The notes below the pieces were generated by a model that ran no database searches, was not told the origin of the DNA, and saw only the letters and a list, made by a program, of their open reading frames with translations. A program made the translations under genes and the position numbers. 64,000 bases of DNA from Alphaproteobacteria bacterium (lineage in GTDB: Bacteria > Pseudomonadota > Alphaproteobacteria > Micavibrionales > UBA2020): the NCBI GenBank assembly GCA_025934695.1, contig JAICWS010000001.1, positions 215,301 through 279,300 of the forward strand, read 5' to 3'. Below are positions 62,187-64,000 of the stretch, piece after piece (position 1 is the stretch's first letter; every line of letters begins with the position of its first letter).

Positions 62187-63341
62187 TCAGGCGGCCTTTT
62201 TCTTCTTCTGCGGCACCAGCGGATAGAAGAACTGCTTCACGTAACCGAGCGGTACGGGATGGCCTTTGATGCCATATCCCTTCGGCCAGGCGCTTTCCGG
62301 CATGTAGTGGGTTCCGAACAGCCTGTCGAGCAGCGGGAAATGGATCGCGAAATTCACGTCGATCGCCTCGCGCTCGATGCCGTGGTGCCAGTGGTGGAAC
62401 CGCGGCGTCACCAGCCACTTCTCCAGCCATGCCGGAGAAAAACGGATGTTGGTATGGATGAAGGTCGAATAGGCGTAGACGATCAGGATATAGGCCTGCA
62501 CCGCGATCTGCGCGTAACCCAGCGTCATCATCGGGATGACGGTAATGCCGCGCAGCAGCAGGATTTCGATGAAATGCATGCGCGCCCCCGCCATCCAGTC
62601 CAGCGTCTTCGCAGAATGATGCACGGCGTGAAAGTTCCACAGGAACGGCAGTCGGTGGAAGCTACGGTGCACCCAGTATTGCACGAGATCCGTCAGCAGC
62701 ATGATTTCAATCACCTGCAGCACGAGCGGCTGGCCACCGACGGTCGCGCGGAAATCCGTCCAGGCGGTATGCGCCAGGATCTGCTGTGAGGGCAGCAGCG
62801 ACAGGAAGGCCAGCACCTGCACCATCAGGCTGCTGATGAAGTAGTAAAACAGGTCCTCGCGCCATTCCTCGCGGAACAGCGGCTGCGCCTTGTGGAGCGG
62901 AAACAGGTTTTCGACAGGAATGAAAAGCGTTCCCGTGAACAGTACGTTCAGGATGAACCAATCGAGCCCGAAATAGACATGCCCCGCCTGCACCGCCGGA
63001 ACGTGCGACTGGAAATTGCCGATGAAATTGGTGGCAAGCACGATAAAGATCGCCGTGAAACCCATCACCTTCGCGCGGCGCAGGACGAGATTCAGCAGCG
63101 CCAGCGCAAAAGCGATCAGCATGCCTGCATGCACCAGCAGCAGCACGGGCAATTTGTCGTAGATGCCGGTCAATTGCGGCGTGGTCGTCAGCGATGGAAA
63201 CAAGATGCAAACGGTCGCGAAGAAGGAGGCCGTCGCGGTGATGAGGGCGGCGATGCCGCTGATCCAGCCGGTGCCGAACTTGCGGTCTTCCTCGGTGGTT
63301 TCAACTTCCTTGCGAAGATGCTTGCGGAGCTTTGATTTCAT
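62187..63341 (-). CDS. Sterol desaturase / fatty acid hydroxylase family membrane protein
   Basis: This 384-residue protein has about seven membrane helices. The FAH superfamily His clusters that bind the di-iron centre are present in order: HRSFHRLPFLWNFHAVHHSA, then FHHWHHGIEREA. A basic N-terminus (KSKLRKHLRKEV) precedes the first helix. The enzymes hydroxylate or desaturate lipids with oxygen. The substrate here, probably a hopanoid or membrane lipid, is unknown. The start at 63341 is preferred over the ATG 54 bases upstream, which adds a poorly coding stretch. Confidence 0.86.
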   Translation of the reverse strand: MKSKLRKHLRKEVETTEEDRKFGTGWISGIAALITATASFFATVCILFPSLTTTPQLTGIYDKLPVLLLVHAGMLIAFALALLNLVLRRAKVMGFTAIFIVLATNFIGNFQSHVPAVQAGHVYFGLDWFILNVLFTGTLFIPVENLFPLHKAQPLFREEWREDLFYYFISSLMVQVLAFLSLLPSQQILAHTAWTDFRATVGGQPLVLQVIEIMLLTDLVQYWVHRSFHRLPFLWNFHAVHHSAKTLDWMAGARMHFIEILLLRGITVIPMMTLGYAQIAVQAYILIVYAYSTFIHTNIRFSPAWLEKWLVTPRFHHWHHGIEREAIDVNFAIHFPLLDRLFGTHYMPESAWPKGYGIKGHPVPLGYVKQFFYPLVPQKKKKAA

Positions 63342-63492
63342 GAAAATTGACGACTGCCCTGAAAAGGTTGATAAGGATGGGATTGTATTCCCCATCGGGA
63401 TTTTGCCAGAAGTTATAACTGCTTACACGGATATAATAGACGCCGCCAATGAACGGTGTTATGTTAACGTAATTTCAAAAAGAACCGCTCCC

Positions 63493-64000
63493 ATGAAGAA
63501 GCACAACCCCCTGCTCTACCCTGCGCACGAAGCCCAGCGTTTCGGCCTGAAAGCCTATTTCAACGCCCTCTCGGCGGGGCTCGCGTTCCAGCAGGCGATG
63601 GTGAGTTGCGCGGAAGCTTATGGATTTGCGCCCAAACCCTATGCGGAGCTGACGAAGGACATTCTTTCCGCCTCGCACGAGATGTCGGAACGCTTCGCGA
63701 AGGACTACACGAAGCCTGCCTTCCACCTGGCCGAGACGGAAATCGGCGGGAAAGCCGTAAAGGTGACCGAGGAAATCATCGACGACAAGGCCTTCGGCTC
63801 GCTGCTCCATTTCAAGCGCGATACGGACCGCAACGATCCCAAGCTGCTTATCGTCGCGCCGATGTCGGGCCATTACGCGACGCTGCTGCGCGATACGGTG
63901 GCGGAAATGCTGCCGAACCACGATGTCTACATCACCGACTGGAAAGACGCGCGCGAAGTGCCGCTGTCGAAGGGTGACTTCGGCCTCGACGACTATATCG
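63493..64000 (+). CDS. phaZ: Intracellular PHA depolymerase, N-terminal part
   Basis: This frame is open from ATG 63493 to the window edge (169 residues). It has the LLYPAHEAQRFGLKAYFNAL opening of the intracellular polyhydroxyalkanoate depolymerase family, then LLIVAPMSGHYATLLRDTVA and HDVYITDWKDAREVPLSKG, FGLDDYI. The nucleophile region lies beyond the window. It would mobilise stored poly-3-hydroxybutyrate. It is divergent from the desaturase gene with a gap of 151 bases. Partial at its 3' end. Confidence 0.88.
   Translation, partial: MKKHNPLLYPAHEAQRFGLKAYFNALSAGLAFQQAMVSCAEAYGFAPKPYAELTKDILSASHEMSERFAKDYTKPAFHLAETEIGGKAVKVTEEIIDDKAFGSLLHFKRDTDRNDPKLLIVAPMSGHYATLLRDTVAEMLPNHDVYITDWKDAREVPLSKGDFGLDDYI

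Overview
The window is GC-rich, densely packed bacterial chromosome. Several genes point to an alphaproteobacterium: the MnmA start, the E3 subunit signature, an elongator tRNA-Met typical of the class, the tpiA–secG–pyrG order, a stand-alone phenylalanine hydroxylase and an intracellular PHA depolymerase. The genus cannot be fixed from sequence alone; a Rhodospirillales- or Micavibrionales-like lineage is a guess.

Layout. 1–1.7 kb: end of lpdA, a small acetyltransferase and the tRNA acp3U transferase tapT, overlapping by 4 bases. 1.8–13.2 kb: a signalling block with four histidine kinases (two of them hybrids), two single-domain receivers, and a TonB receptor, a YfiR-like periplasmic protein, a NIT-like kinase and a receiver in overlapping order. 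13.6–16 kb: an orphan Flp pilin, a lytic transglycosylase, two exported proteins and tRNA-Met. 16.3–19.5 kb: a KaiC-like ATPase overlapping a hybrid kinase. 19.6–25.9 kb: ankyrin and small uncharacterised proteins around mnmA. 26–28.5 kb: ferredoxin, cysteine desulfurase and an alpha/beta hydrolase. 29.2–30.8 kb: three tandem paralogues of an unrecognised family. 30.8–35.5 kb: a Fur-box-preceded operon of a periplasmic cupredoxin, an FTR1 permease fused to an outer-membrane-type barrel, a nicotianamine-synthase-like enzyme, DapE and an acetyltransferase. 35.7–42.8 kb: aldo/keto reductase, MgtE, tRNA-Pro, a TolB-like propeller, a new-looking helical repeat protein and small exported proteins. 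42.9–55.4 kb: core genes eno, pyrG, secG, tpiA and ppiD, interrupted by a hybrid kinase, a receiver and an ankyrin gene. 55.5–64 kb: hydrolase, a pair of ankyrin proteins sharing a C-terminal domain, phhA, an OmpR-type regulator, a membrane-anchored YqgE, a sterol-desaturase-family enzyme and the start of a PHA depolymerase.

Three families of palindromic, REPIN-like intergenic elements are scattered through the window (four, two and one copies). A 219-bp nested palindrome sits after eno, and an inverted partial copy of tRNA-Met lies beside the intact gene.

The strongest candidate for an undescribed system is the iron locus at 30.8–35.5 kb. It puts a metallophore-type enzyme (nicotianamine synthase fold) in one transcription unit with a ferric or ferrous permease, a cupredoxin and an outer-membrane barrel fused to the permease, under a near-consensus Fur site. 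Next come the tandem family at 29.3–30.8 kb, the 446-residue repeat protein at 40.5 kb and the ankyrin pair at 56.9–58.6 kb. All product names come from reading translated motifs; no database search was possible.
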